DNA of 64,000 nt from Penicillium oxalicum (lineage: Eukaryota; Ascomycota; Eurotiomycetes; Eurotiales; Aspergillaceae), in the NCBI RefSeq assembly GCF_001723175.1, contig NC_064651.1, positions 1,984,001 through 2,048,000 on the forward strand. The letters are read 5' to 3'. Position numbers and translations under genes: made by a program. The notes under the pieces were generated by a model that saw only the letters and a list, made by a program, of their open reading frames with translations, was not told where the DNA came from and made no database searches. Positions 12,618 through 24,341 of this stretch are shown piece by piece. Position 1 is the stretch's first letter; every line of letters begins with the position of its first letter.

Positions 12618-13639
12618 AACATTGCTGATGGGTGATCAGAGGCCGACTTGGTCTGGATGTGAATCGGCCCTTTCGTCGCAGGTTCCCTCCTAGATGTGGC
12701 GAGCTCGACGCGCGCACCGAACGCGGTGTCATGTGACTCCCATCCAGCACGACAGGCTGACTGGGCACCTGATGCTTCCAGTAATGGGATACAGTAGCGA
12801 ATTGCTGTATTTCGCCTCACCTGGAGCTGTAAGCTAAAAGGCTATCTGCTTCTGAATATGGCTTCTTGTGATATCAAGTCGTGCACCTTGCTGGCTTGTA
12901 ATTGCCGAATATGTGAATGATTACGAACCCCGGGAGCTACCAACTACTAATCCAGTTATTGGGACGCTCAATGCGATCCTCTGCCAAAAATTCAATTGGC
13001 CAAAGTCTATAAGAAAGATGTAATACCTCTGCCTAGCGATAGATGATAGTCGCTCCAGAGCTTCAATGTCGGCGTGATCCTTCATGATCAGATGCCTTTT
13101 ACAACATAACGTAGGCCTCCATCAAAAAAGAGAAAATCATTTGTTCAACGTGAACCGTCAGATCGGTACAAATGCCAGATACTGTACATGAACCACAGAA
13201 ATGATTTCGAAATCTCATTTCAGCCTCGTTCAGCAGCTATTACCCTTGACGGTAGTCATTAACGAGTGTATCGACCGGATCTCCTATGCCCGATGGAGTA
13301 CGATGGCTGCTTATTGAGAATCAGCCGCCCAATATGAACCTTGTGCAGTCTGCTACCCTACTCTCTCAGAGATCTTGGCTCTAAATCCACCGTCTGCACC
13401 GCGAAACATCCATGAGCTCTTAAATATAATCGCCTAGACTACTTTCTTGTTTCTTTTCTCTAGAACACAACTTTCCCGACTGAAGAGAGAGCATTCGATA
13501 AAAATACGATGCAGTTATCGACAGAGGAGCGATTTGCCTTCAATCATGACAGCAAGCAGCAACAGCGGGGGGCGCTCCGATCCTAGCGCACCTAGAAGCA
13601 TCGAAGATGACACCGAGTGATACGGCTCTCGAGACAAAA
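12618..13639. other. Intergenic, A/T-richer DNA upstream of the helicase
   Basis: The first 200 nt are the helicase promoter region. Beyond that the composition becomes A/T-richer with no sustained open frame. The segment just before 13640 might contain further decayed parts of the kinase-like remnant, but I cannot trace it with confidence. Confidence 0.45.
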
Positions 13640-13810
13640 GTCAATGGCCACAGAAAATTCATAAAGAATGCCGAATACGTCTTCCAATCCGTCACAGTGA
13701 TCTTGCGCAGCATCATTTTATTGTCGATCCTCGTTGAAATTGCGAGCTATTCTTGACTGGGAATACGCCGGATTCTTTCCTAAGCACATTGAGTGGCCCT
13801 CAATAGCGCT
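13640..13810 (+). pseudogene. Decayed APH/choline-kinase-family phosphotransferase fragment
   Basis: Three pieces of a conserved core lie in order but in different frames: EYVF (from about 13673), then HSDLAQHHFIVDPR (about 13694-13735), then LKLRAILDWEYAGFF (about 13736-13780). In the APH (aminoglycoside phosphotransferase/choline kinase) family this block is the catalytic Brenner loop (H-x-D-x-x-x-x-N) followed by the IDWE metal-binding motif, so order and spacing are right. Here the loop asparagine is His, and at least two frame changes separate the pieces. No open frame covers the rest of a kinase domain. This is a relic rather than a gene. The exact limits cannot be set by eye. Confidence 0.6.
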
Positions 13811-16395
13811 GAATCAGATGGTGAGCATGACGACTCCACAGTCTTGTTGCAATTTATGGACGCCACGTAAGTATCTACCTGATGGAACGCAATTTTTGAA
13901 TACGGTTCTCGTACGCATCTTCCATTCTTCACGGTCAACACAAGCTAGGTACGAGTAGCGTCTGCAAGAGTAGTATCAGAGCATTTCTCTTAATCCTCTA
14001 CAGAATCACAGAATATCTCAGTCCATAAACCGTCTCACAGGCAACACGATTTTTTTTCTCACTTTGCACTGAACGCTAAGCCTTGTGATAGTGGTGAGAG
14101 TAGCCTTGTTCAGCTTCTTAGATCAGACTCCCGTCCTTGTTATGCCAAATCACGAGACATACCTCGCCTAGTGAGGGAGTTCTAAAGTAAATGGAGGGCA
14201 TTCGCTTTTGAGTTTCCGAAACATTTGCACCGCATTTCTGACACTTCACGATGCTGGTCGGCAGTACGAAGCAGTGTACGAGGCTGAGAGTATAATCACC
14301 AAATGTTTGAACACAGGCCTTGCAACTACTCGCAACTAATTGCCAGGCCTACCCCCCAAAACTGCCCAGCTTACTAGACAAGGCCCTACAGCTCTCGAAA
14401 AGGATACCGGTGGGCCTCAATTATAAATAGACGGCAAGAGCAATATATAAAATTAAGGGGTCTGCTTGATCAGGGACACAATTTAGAATCGTTGCGTTCC
14501 TGCCAACGTTTATACGTATGAGCTGTGTACGGCTGTAGTGTTACGGTGGCACTGGCAATTAAATTCGCGGGATAGCCTAGTTTGGCTAGAAAAACTATTT
14601 TTAAACGTGTACATCATAGTCGCTCGCTGCTGAGGTGATAATTCAGCCCCTGGCTTACGGTCTGCATCAGATGGTATCTCGTTCAGGGCCATAGGAGTGA
14701 TGTAGGAAGGGAAGATAATAGAAGGTTGTAGGTTGTGATGCAGGTTAGTGGTGGGGCTGAGTGCACACGACATAGTAACTGTTCGGTGTCCGGGGTAGTG
14801 TACTTTCCCCCGGATAACATGTGCGATAGCTCGCTCGACTTTTGCATCCATAGATCTCTCTCTACCTGACTTTAGGTCCACTGCACCAGTGAGATGGAGG
14901 GAGGGGGGGGGGATGACTGCGATGCACAGCCGATGCAGATAGTCGGTTTCGGAGTATCATTTCTCAGCAACGACTAATCAAGTGGAGAATCCTTGGCCCC
15001 CTCTCCATCCCGCCTCCGGGCTGACCAACTGTATACTGCGGACGATCAATTTTGCGTTGCCCTTGCCCTTGTTCCCCGATATACAACCGGGCTGGACGGT
15101 GCATACATGACGGTAAAGTGCACTTGCACATGCGGTCTCGAGGAAGCGAGATACGATCATGTCCGCCCGAGGACGCCACTCTCTTCTTAAAGTGGCCGAT
15201 ATCGGATCTGGAACCTTGGAAGATCTATGCGTTGGAGACTCTTGGCTTGATTGGATAGCTCATTATGGACACCTCCAAGGTTCATACGGTAAAAACGGTC
15301 AAAGAGGCCCGGGGGTGGAGGGAAGAAGACATGCTCAATTTCACGAGGACAAATGATTTCAATTTCCCATGACTTGAGCTCTCGATGAGTCTGACTCATG
15401 ACGGGTGTCAGCTTGAAGCGGATGGACCGATTTTGGAACCCATTGCGCTCCTGTCAAGAGTACCTCAGTCGGAGTATGTCTAGTTCCAATGAAGTGTACT
15501 TGTCAAATGATGATCCCTTATTATCCTGCCCAGATGGATATCTCCCAGCCCTTCAGCTTCAGCACTGTGCTGCCGACGGCTCCTCCGCCTTTTCGATAAA
15601 GTTTATCGTCCGCCTCGTGATAAGCCGCTCGGCCCCTGTTCGTCCCCCAGAAATTCGTCAAGAGTCGACGAATAACAGAGTTCTGATTTAGGAAGGTCAA
15701 GATCCCACTCCTCCTTTCTGATGGGGTTCAGCCCCTCTTCATCAATTCAAGGAATAAGAAAAAAACAACTGAGCGGGTAGCGAACACTCAGATCCCGACT
15801 CTCCCGTATACGTGCTGTCCATAGCATGAAACTGTATGAGGAGTGCAGTGGGCCCCAACTCCATTATGACTCAACTTTGAGCAGTGGGATGAGTGTTGGC
15901 TGTGTCGAGCGGGCGGTGTACACGAATGCATTGCGCAAATGCTGGATGGAGGAGATCTCAGTATGTAGCAGCAGGAAGCGTAGGGTCAATTTGTCCGGAG
16001 AGCTGGGAAAACATTTTCAATCTCATGCTATTCAAAAATCGCTCAAAAAGACCTCGACTTCATCACAGGACATCTCATGCAATTCCCAAAAATTAAAAAA
16101 AAGCCCATTTTAAAAAGTCCAGAGGAGGAAAAACAGAGCGGAGCCGCACCAATGTTATGGAGCCTCTTCGCTTGCTGACGCAAGTCGACCAGAGCCTTCG
16201 TCGGCCGCCCAGAGACTCTTCCAAAGGAGAGAAGGAAGAACGCCAAGTACGCCGCAAAATGTATGTATCTAACATCCGAACAGAAAGCACTCCCTGAAAA
16301 AAGGACCACCCCGCGAAAAAAAAAAGAAAAAAGAAAAAAAAAAAAGTCAAACGCCTCAAAATTGAGCAATGCCGATGGTGAAAAAAGTGATGCGT
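13811..16395. other. Non-coding stretch between the kinase relic and the amidase gene
   Basis: About 2.6 kb with stop codons in all frames at short intervals, and A/T-rich up to about 14.5 kb. A G-run lies near 14903. The last 300 nt include several A-runs (16317-16344) on the plus strand and are probably the 3' region of the minus-strand amidase gene. No RNA gene was recognised. Confidence 0.45.
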
Positions 16396-17406
16396 TCAGT
16401 CGGAACTGAAGATACCTAGAGGAAGGCTGATGGCCACTTCGTAATTGGGGACATTGACGATTTCCGTAATGTGGAGGTCCCCCGCGACACTCGCCAAGAT
16501 GTAGGCCTCGCTCTTCGTCAAGCCCTTGGTGTGAATGAGCCATTGAATGAGGCTACGCACGGCACTTTGTGCGGCGACGTAGAGGTCGGGTGCCACGCCC
16601 AGGGCGCCGTAGGTGCCCAGGTCGGGCAGAGGGTTGGGTATTTGGGCGCGAGGAGGCGTCTGGTAGTGAGGCGCAGTGACCCAGGGCTGATTCTTCACCA
16701 GTTCGAAACGGAGGGTGGCTTTGATGGGAGTCTCGATGGCGGTTCCGCAGACCTCTCCCTGACCCTGCGCAGCGTGTCCATCACCGCAGCTGAACAGCGC
16801 TCCGGCTGTCTGCACAGGCAAGAAGACCGTTGAGCCGACGCTCAACTCCCGACAATCGAGGTTGCCCCCGGCCTGCGTCGGGGGCACGGTCGAGAGTTCC
16901 TCATCGGTGGCGGGCGCAAGACCCATGCACCCCAGAAAAGGCCGGAGGGGAATTCGCATATCCTTGAATTGCGCATAACCTTTCTCACGGTCGAGGGACC
17001 AGATCTTGATCTCCGGTTCCGGGAAATCCTCCGCCAGCAGACCGAACCCAGGAATGATGGCGGACCAACCCCAATCTGCGACTTCAAGGGCCAACACCTC
17101 CACCTTGAGAACATCCCCGGGTTGAGCGTCTTGTACGTGGATAGGACCGAAGACGGGATTGGCGATATCGAGGTCGAGAGTGCTGATCGCCGATGCGTCC
17201 GAGGCAGGATTGAGCTGACCATTGCTGCTATCGATGGCATCGAAAGTGACCGTTTGGCCCGACGAGACCGTCAACTTGGGTGTGATCTTGCGAGACCATT
17301 TCACATGACCGCATTCCTTGCCCACGTGGAAATTGTTCCAACCCGCGGGGGCCATGCTGGAGCTGGGGGCGGTGATTGATTTGAGGTGGGAGAGTGTGGC
17401 AGTCAT
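16396..17406 (-). CDS. Formamidase/acetamidase family (FmdA_AmdA) amidohydrolase
   Basis: Hydrolyses short-chain amides such as formamide or acetamide to the acid plus ammonia, normally for nitrogen supply in the cytosol. This is a single uninterrupted exon coding for 336 residues. Family features seen: the N-terminal HVGKECGHVKWSRKITP strand, the QDAQPGDVLKVEV segment, GFGLLAEDFPEPEIKIW, PFLGCMGLAPA, the GGNLDCRELSVGSTVFLPVQ block, and the metal-site loop FSCGDGHAAQGQGEVCGTAIE near residues 209-229. No signal peptide or membrane segment is present. It is shorter than the roughly 410-residue FmdS-type formamidases and closer to the acetamidase length class, so substrate choice is open. The start ATG is at 17406; the next gene to the right lies almost 4 kb away, so it has its own promoter. 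Confidence 0.9.
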   Translation of the reverse strand: MTATLSHLKSITAPSSSMAPAGWNNFHVGKECGHVKWSRKITPKLTVSSGQTVTFDAIDSSNGQLNPASDASAISTLDLDIANPVFGPIHVQDAQPGDVLKVEVLALEVADWGWSAIIPGFGLLAEDFPEPEIKIWSLDREKGYAQFKDMRIPLRPFLGCMGLAPATDEELSTVPPTQAGGNLDCRELSVGSTVFLPVQTAGALFSCGDGHAAQGQGEVCGTAIETPIKATLRFELVKNQPWVTAPHYQTPPRAQIPNPLPDLGTYGALGVAPDLYVAAQSAVRSLIQWLIHTKGLTKSEAYILASVAGDLHITEIVNVPNYEVAISLPLGIFSSD

Positions 17407-19640
17407 CGGGAGCGACAGCCACGCGTGTGATATAGTACTTTGCTGAGTTTGGAACGATGACCGAGACAGAACCGAGGTCGGGCGGGACGAAAGGGAATAG
17501 CACCAGTGGCGGGAAAGGTCAATTTAAAGAAACAAGTGGGTGAGAGAGAGAGACGAATGCCAGAAGGAGAACCGGATGGGAGGGCCGACTCGGGTGCCAT
17601 TTAGACGAGCATCCTAACCAGAAGGGCGCGATCCTCCTCCTCCTCTTGTCTTCCTTCCTCTATCTCACACTGTCTCTACCCTCCCGCTCTGTTCTTTTTT
17701 TTTTCTTCATAGGGGAGGAGGGGGGGCAATGAACTGTTTAGGGAAGGTGGGTAGGAAAATGATGGTGGAGGGCGGAGGAGCAGAGGGGTCCAGCGGATGG
17801 GCAGTGGGCACCGGGACTGGGCGTCCAGCAGAAGATTCGGCCGTCGTGACTTGTCGGTGGGAGACAGGAAGCTGGATCGAGTCAATAGGAAGAGTGGGAT
17901 CGTACAAACTTGCGCAATGCTTGTTCTTGAAGGGATCTCCACTCCGGGAACCCGATTTCGTCGCCTGCCTAAACGGGTATGACAGAGTTCCAGAGTTCCA
18001 GGCCGGCGGGATTTTCACGCTCGTTGGAGCCTCTGAACGTTGGATGGAGACCAGATTGGCACCGCCTGGCAAAGTCACACCAGCGACTGGAGATGGGAGA
18101 TAGGAATGTGCTCCGATAGTGACTCGGATAGAACTCCGTGAGGAAATAAACTATGCAGAGCATGGTGCGCTATGCACGGTTTATCTGCCAGAGATCCTAC
18201 GTCCACAGGAGAATGCTCCGAGTCCATCTCCAGACCATCGCTTGATTCTACGCTGGATGAGATTGCAGTGAACCGGATACCCAGGAGCTCCTTGGAAGGG
18301 TGTATCGTGACTGCTTAGCTCGTCCCAGTTCGAGTATACGTTCCATGTGCAGTTCTGGGAGGGGCCATGTGCATGTACAGTACATCGCAAGCGGGCTTTT
18401 TTTTAATCACCTTCTTTTTTCTTCTCGGATGGGGTAATGCGACAATCTTTCTGCAGGCCATAATTGGTCTCGCAAGGAACTGGCGATCCACTCTGACGGA
18501 ACAGAGCGACTGTGGCCCCCCCACCACCTTGCGACCTTCTTTTTGATTTTCCTTCTTCTCTTCTTAACCCCGGCCATGAACAATGCAGTTGCATGATTGT
18601 ATCCACTGTAGAGGAGCAGGGATGCAACTCTGATTCTCAGTTGTGATGGATAGCCGGTGGACATGTTGCGTGGAAAATCCAGACTTTATTATGTCATTCG
18701 CAGAGAGATAACCTTTGATCTACCTCATCACCCCTTCAGGAAGAACCATCGGGTGGAGCCCGCAATGGAATCCCAGAGGCAAAAAGAGGGGGCACTTCCA
18801 GAACTGGATCAGAAGCGTAGGCGGTCATGCTCGCGGTAAAACACACAGACCAAACAGACCAAACATGGAACACAACAGCACCCGTGCCATCTGGTCGGTG
18901 AACCTGCAATTGGAAGAGGGCCACGAGCCTGGTGCCAACGCAGGATTTACGAGAAACGAGCGTCAGTGCATGATCAGACTCAAGAGGCTGCAGCATCTCT
19001 GGCCCCTCTACTATTGACACACGAGCCAGACAGGTCTTGGGGATGAACCCCTTTCATAGATGGCACCCTAGCTGGTCAAATCTGTCGCTCAAGTCAATCC
19101 GTCAAGCTATTAATCCGTCAAGGAAGTATCTTCTCCCGGGTGTACGAGTGACGGAGAAGCCGAAGCGTGGTGGCAGACGGGAGCAGCCCATGGGCTCGTG
19201 AGTAACCGAACGTCAACGACACAGCTCCGATGCTTGGGATTCGATGGAGGGACAAGCGAAGGATTCAAGGTTAGCATATGAAACGCCACGCCACCGGAGC
19301 TTTCCATGAAAGGCAGGCCGTTGGGCTCAAGGGACGATTGGGTAATCATCGGATCTGGAGGAGTTTCAACAATCTTGATTGGTTCCACTCCGATGGTGGG
19401 CTGGAGCGGGATCGGTAAACCCTTGTTTTCTTCACTTTTTTTTTTCTTTTCTTTTCTGATCTGGCTCTTTGGGCCCTTACCCACCGTCCTACCAACAGTC
19501 CCAACTACGAGAGGACATGGATATGGTGCGACGCAAGTAGTCCCGAACCTACATAAGTGCGGTACACCCTTCATCTACACATCATATCACCATCTACAGT
19601 CGAGTGCGACGACAACAACAACAACCAAAAACGCCAATCA
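17407..19640. other. Intergenic region upstream of the amidase gene
   Basis: The first few hundred bases are the amidase promoter, with a purine-rich plus strand (pyrimidine-rich leader on the minus strand) at 17.5-17.6 kb. The remainder has short frames only, several T-runs (about 17694-17705 and 19436-19444), and no recognisable protein or RNA. Confidence 0.45.
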
Positions 19641-19960
19641 CAGCTGAGGAATACACACATCTCCATGGTAGTGATTATACCGCATACACCCTGCCACCTT
19701 CTGGTGCTTCCACATATCCCATTTCTGACTATCGGCGACGAGCCCGTCTTGATGAGGAACACGCGAGAATTTCGATGAAGCTGCCAAGAACCGCGATCCT
19801 GCGGTATGCTCAGCCCACATGTCTGAAAGGTCTGCTGCCAGATTGTGTCGATCAAAAAGGAATCAACCCTATCGCCGAGGACGTCGGTGCGGCCTGCCGT
19901 ATTCATTCAGTTGTCTCCCAACCTGATCGAGACTGCTTACACCACAATTTGAATTCCTGA
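19641..19960 (+). pseudogene. Possible frameshifted small protein gene
   Basis: A CAA-rich stretch resembling a fungal leader (19609-19630) is followed by two stretches with coding-like codon choice in different frames. The first, from 19762, reads RENFDEAAKNRDPAV and continues through SAHMSERSAA to about 19837. The second, from about 19842 to 19960, reads on as VDQKGINPIAEDVGAACRIHS and ends at a TGA. A one-base slip near 19838-19841 would join them. No splice pair of normal length fits that junction. I do not recognise the protein. It may be a decayed copy of a small conserved gene or a chance pair of frames. Confidence 0.28.
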
Positions 19961-21253
19961 AGTTAAGCTAGAAAAAGGCAAAAGAGGATGGAGAGACGAA
20001 GAGAATAGGGAAGGGGATTTAGAAACATATATGAGCTGAAGCAATATCTGAACGTTGGTTCTGAAAGTGTCGAGGTGACCCATCCTTATCATGGTCATAC
20101 CTAAGGTTCACAAGCACAGTAGGTATCCTCACACTGCTAGAGTGCCTACGAATACCTATCCATTGTACCCAATATCCCTGGGTCAGGTCATTTGTCGTCA
20201 GACATGATCAACTCCACCTCTAATCGTCCACACTTGTGGGCCTTTTCCACGCAAGATTTGGGGCCCGGCAGTTTCCATCCACAGAAGTTCTAGAAACTCT
20301 TCCGAAGCCAACCTGAGACGCGAATGCTGAGCACCGACTCGTGATGGCTTGGCAGCGAAGCCCCCCCTCTCACAGGAAATCTTTCCATCCCGCAGTCACC
20401 TTCTCCTTCGGGTCAACGCGACGAGCTGCCCTCCCCGTCCTAGTGGAACCAGGCCATCGATGCTGGTCCAGTTGCCTAAAATAAACCCAGGCCAAAGGAT
20501 CTGCAATCTTCCATAGCTTTCAGGCGGGAAACAATGACATACGACGGTGCGACGGTGCAGTGTCGGAGGGTCAACATGGCTCCCAACCTCCCAACGGCAG
20601 ATGATAACCCTCAAAGACTACAAAAAGGTGCAACATCCACCGATCCCCCCCCCCCCCGGACGGTCAAGTTTACAAACGATTTGTCGGAATGGGTCTAGGA
20701 GCACCCGAGTTCACAGGATGACCCGCGTCTTTCTTAGAGCTTCACCAAGCTAATGAGAACTACGGGCACCCTTCTCGGGTTTCCAGAGATCGATGAGGAT
20801 CTACCACAGCTATTCGTCGGGGCAACACACGATGTTACTGCATCGCCGCTGTAGGAAAAGATAAAAAAGTACCGTGTTCCGTCGAATGGCCGGCATTTAA
20901 GCGCATCAGGGATAAGAGAACGAGTCTGCATCGCTACAGGTCTGATGGAGGGGGTACATGCTCGGAACGGATCTGGATCGTGCCGAGTGAATTTGATGCA
21001 GCAGTGGCTCCTTTGGGCGCTCGACTCTATGCCTGTCCTTTTTCTGTTTTGGGTCTTGCACATGCAACGATTGATTGTTCCGAGCCTTTTCTCCGTCACC
21101 GCCCATGGACGGGGAGAGCCTTGTTTGGCTCGCTCAAGCTCCCCACCGCTCGCCTCGCAACGACCTCGTGCATCTCGTGGCAGACAACCACACTCTCTGC
21201 TGTGAGGAACCTACTCCCCCTCCCAGAGTAACCAAAAAAAAAGATTTTTTTTT
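19961..21253. other. Intergenic spacer 3' of the PP2C gene
   Basis: No gene recognised. A C-run stands at 20646-20657, and an A/T-run at 21233-21254 lies just beyond the phosphatase stop codon. Open frames are short and without family features. Confidence 0.45.
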
Positions 21254-22600
21254 TTACGACTGTTGCCCGTTCAGCATCACAATCACACACGAAGCATTAT
21301 CGCTCCTTGGTCGACCAGCCATACGATGGACCACTTCGTGCGCAATGTCGGTGGCCCGCATTCCTTGCAGTGACAGCTCCATCACATACTGGATCAGCAC
21401 CGTATCATCGATGTAATCAGAGACTCCATCCGATACGATAACGAGCAGGTATCGGTGATGAGCGTGCAAGATCCGTCGTGATGTATAGGGTTCGTTGGAC
21501 ACCAAGTTCCCTCGCATAGACGTGGATGACGACGAGGCGCGTCGGACTGGAGTTGTTGTGTATTCCTCCCCGACCGTGTTGACCGGGTTTTTGTATTGCA
21601 AATCTCCCAGTGCACGGGACATGTTCAAGGATCCTGGCCACATCGAATTACCTAGGTGAGTATAGTTTCGTCGTCTGCAGGACGACCATCGAAATGACTC
21701 GCGTTGACGGCCTGGGAGGGCCCGCTCTCTAGCGTCTCCGCCCACTCTCCAGGATGCCCCTCGAGCCCCCCCATATCCGTCACCGCCGTCCCAAGGTCCG
21801 GTCCCCGCGCCGTTCAGGGTCCATAGCTGCGACTTACCAAGCCGAGAGACCCCATTTCGTCTTTCGACAATGCCTCCTGCCTCTTTGATCCGGGCGCTTT
21901 CCGTCGGGGTATCTGGTTTGTGTGCTTCGGTCAGTCGACGCTGTCGGGAGTGGGGTCAGCATTGCCGGCGCGTCCGTGTCGGGCCCTCTCCGTGGGACAA
22001 CCATACAATATGAAATGGAGCCCCAGTTGTCGAATCCCGTTCCGCCATAATGACATGCGAATCCCCGAGATTGGAGACCACTAGTTCTCCCTCTGTCAGG
22101 TTGATCAGGCACAGGGCAACGGTCGATCCCGACACGGCGGGCTCGACGGACTCGAATTTGAATTTCTCCAGCAGCAATGCATCCTCGTCAGCCAAGGCGG
22201 CCTTGATGGCAATCGCATACTCCCCCCGTGGCAGCTCGGATCGCTGAGCAAGGAGGTTGTGTAAATTCTTGCTGGCATGGTCTGCAACTTCGCCAGATCC
22301 GCTGGCGGAGATGTCAGTCCTCGCTCACCAGCCCACCTTCGGTTGAGCCAACGGGGCTGCCCTTTTTTTCCCACTCACTGGCCATCATAAACTGCGAAAA
22401 AGGCGAGATTTTCATTTGTACTGGCGGGAAAGTGTTCAGGCACAATGGTCGTGTATCGATCCTCCTGGAATCTTCTGCTTCCCTGGGCCTATACTTCCAC
22501 TCTCAGTTACAATCGGACAACGGGCACCAGAAATCTAGGAGGGATTTGCTACTTGACTTGCTCCAACGTCAAACAAACGAATAGCATCGGAAGTAGACAT
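21254..22600 (-). CDS. ptc6: PP2C-type protein phosphatase, Ptc6-like
   Basis: Mn/Mg-dependent serine/threonine phosphatase. Four exons, 22600-22553, 22488-22379, 22301-22007 and 21940-21254, join in frame to 379 residues; the introns are 64, 77 and 66 nt. PP2C motifs appear in order: an N-terminal G-S-x-x-G-S-R segment with the metal acidic pair E25/D26 (RRFQEDRY), FFAVYDGHGSG (46-56, with metal residue D51), SGSTVALCLI, NLGDSHVIM, LTEAHKPDTPTESARIKEAGG, NMSRALGD (257-264), VIVSDGVSD with D322, and a terminal SDNASCVIV. An insert of about 60 residues (LWTLNGAGTGPWDGGDG onward) before SRALGD recalls the mitochondrial Ptc6/PP2C group. The short first exon (16 residues) was placed from the PP2C start motif. 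An upstream arginine-rich frame at 22650-22569 could instead supply a mitochondrial presequence. Catalytic residues look intact. Confidence 0.85.
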
Positions 22601-23270
22601 GAGTGTGGCGTGATGTGGCTCTTCTATCGAGGAGTTTACGGGTGAGGACCATCCTGAGACTGTCAGCAGGCCGATTTTGTGCTTTAGTGACCACTGACTC
22701 CCGGAACTCAAGCCCGACGGCCACTGTTGGTCTGTTGTCGACTCGTGAAGGATTCACCAGGCACTTGCCAAAGTCGCTTATCATGGATCAGAACCCCCTG
22801 AGAAGAAATTGACAGCCAAAAGCATGCTCCGTGCGAATGAGCGCAGTCAGTACCGGCGCTCAATAATAACCTCAACTGAACGATCGTCCTCGGGCCATTT
22901 GCATTCGTACGCCCTCGCCTCCAATGGAGTCATTTTGGAGCTTTGAAAATCTACCGTCCTGCGAATCGCCTCGCAGTACTTGTCCTCTCATTCATCTGAT
23001 ATGTCCGGTGTTCTTCGGCAGATCAGTATATGTATCTAAGTCTATATACTTGGCGCGTCCTCTGTACTTTGTTCTCCATCCGACAGGACTTTCCAGGGAC
23101 GGTGGGGCTCCGATGATCGGTTCCTCGCACGGACCACCAATGCCTCGGATAGATCTGGAGGGCGATTTCATCCCAATCGATGCTGGTCAAGCACACCACA
23201 TTATTTCTGCTGCAGCATCACTTGTGGACCCAGCGTCCCCAGAACAGAAAAAACCCCCCCAAATAAGAGA
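22601..23270. promoter_or_regulatory. Divergent promoter region, PP2C and cytochrome b5 genes
   Basis: The genes on either side are transcribed away from this 670-nt region. An open plus-strand frame crosses it from 22924 into the cytochrome b5 gene in a different frame and includes an acidic stretch (RIDLEGDFIPID, about 23147-23182). It may be an upstream exon or chance. No distinct regulatory site was identified. Confidence 0.4.
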
Positions 23271-24341
23271 ATGGGGTGGCCCGGTGTGGGAAATCTTGCT
23301 GGATACTTTTTCTCGCGCTCGCAACCCGGCAGTGACCTCACGCTCTCGGACTCAACCTCCCCCACTCCGCCGGATTTCAAATCCGAATCGCCTCTGCCTT
23401 CCTCTGACGCACACCCTGCGGAGGGTTCAAGAGAGCATGCAGTGGGCTCGCCGAATGGCCCGGCCGAAGAAACAGATCTAGAGAGCGCTCAGAGCACACC
23501 CAAGGCATCAGCATCCAATGCGCCGCCACCGGTTCTTGCCGTACCGACCCTGAGTCTGAATGATGATGCCTCAACCGAGAACGACAACGTTGCACGCACC
23601 GAGATAGAAGCCAAAGACCAAGCTCACCCACAAGCTCCTACAACAACATCACTCTCATCCGGCGCGAGCAATGCAACGTCCCAGAGCACCGCGAGGGGGC
23701 CTCTACCGGTACCCGAGCCCTCAACCTTTCGGATCGCTACACCCAACAGCCTTCCTTCCATGCCTCCTCCTCCAATCCCTCGACCGCGCCAAACTCCACT
23801 GCCAAACCGAGCACCTCCAACTCTTCAGCCTCCTCGATCAGGTGCTAGCTCCCTCCGCACCCCTCCCTCCGCCGCAGCAAGCCTCCGAGCACCCGTCACC
23901 TCCAGCGGCCTCAGCAGCAGCACCCTCGCCCCCACGACCGTGAAGAAACAAGCTTCCCGCAAGGTCATTCTTGAACCGGGCTACTCGCCACTCGACTGGG
24001 CAGCTCGCACCAGCAACCCCAACAATGGGCTCCGGGGTGCAGGGCTGCCTCCAGGCCTTGTACGCGTGACGCCGAGTCTGTTGAAGATGCAGAACGGGCG
24101 CAAGGGTCGTGACGCGTGGACTTCATACCAGGGCAAGGTGTACAACATCTCGCCGTATGCCCCTTATCACCCGGGGGGTAAGGGAGAGTTGCTTCGCGGC
24201 GCGGGCAAGGACTCTGCGCAGTTGTTTGCGGAGATTCATCCATGGGTGAACTGGGAGGGGATTCTGGGGGAGTGCTTGGTGGGTATTTTGGTTTCGGAAC
24301 ATGATCCCCAGGCGGAGAATGTGCTCGATGCGATGGATTGA
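23271..24341 (+). CDS. Cytochrome b5-fold protein with long disordered N-terminus (Irc21-like)
   Basis: Predicted 356-residue protein. Residues 1-225 are low-complexity, rich in Ser, Pro, Thr and Ala. Residues 230-350 form a cytochrome b5-like heme domain: the lead-in RKVILEPGYSPLDWA, then GLVRVTPSLLKM, DAWTSYQGKVYNISPYAPYHPGG (heme ligand H300) and FAEIHPWVNWE (second ligand H323), a 23-residue spacing typical of the fold. This lead-in followed by the b5 domain matches yeast Irc21 and the N-terminal domain of cytochrome b5 oxidoreductase-4 proteins. Such proteins donate electrons or bind heme; here no FAD/NAD domain follows. The ATG at 23271 has A at -3. The N-terminal coding start is uncertain because an overlapping frame upstream also looks partly coding. 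It converges on the FKBP gene downstream. Confidence 0.82.
   Translation: MGWPGVGNLAGYFFSRSQPGSDLTLSDSTSPTPPDFKSESPLPSSDAHPAEGSREHAVGSPNGPAEETDLESAQSTPKASASNAPPPVLAVPTLSLNDDASTENDNVARTEIEAKDQAHPQAPTTTSLSSGASNATSQSTARGPLPVPEPSTFRIATPNSLPSMPPPPIPRPRQTPLPNRAPPTLQPPRSGASSLRTPPSAAASLRAPVTSSGLSSSTLAPTTVKKQASRKVILEPGYSPLDWAARTSNPNNGLRGAGLPPGLVRVTPSLLKMQNGRKGRDAWTSYQGKVYNISPYAPYHPGGKGELLRGAGKDSAQLFAEIHPWVNWEGILGECLVGILVSEHDPQAENVLDAMD

Noticed and set aside
14203..14332. Open stretch resembling a helical repeat fragment (AFLTLHDAGRQYEAVYEAE)
   Set aside because: Only about 40 codons with stops on both sides; too short to assign to TPR or transcription-factor families.
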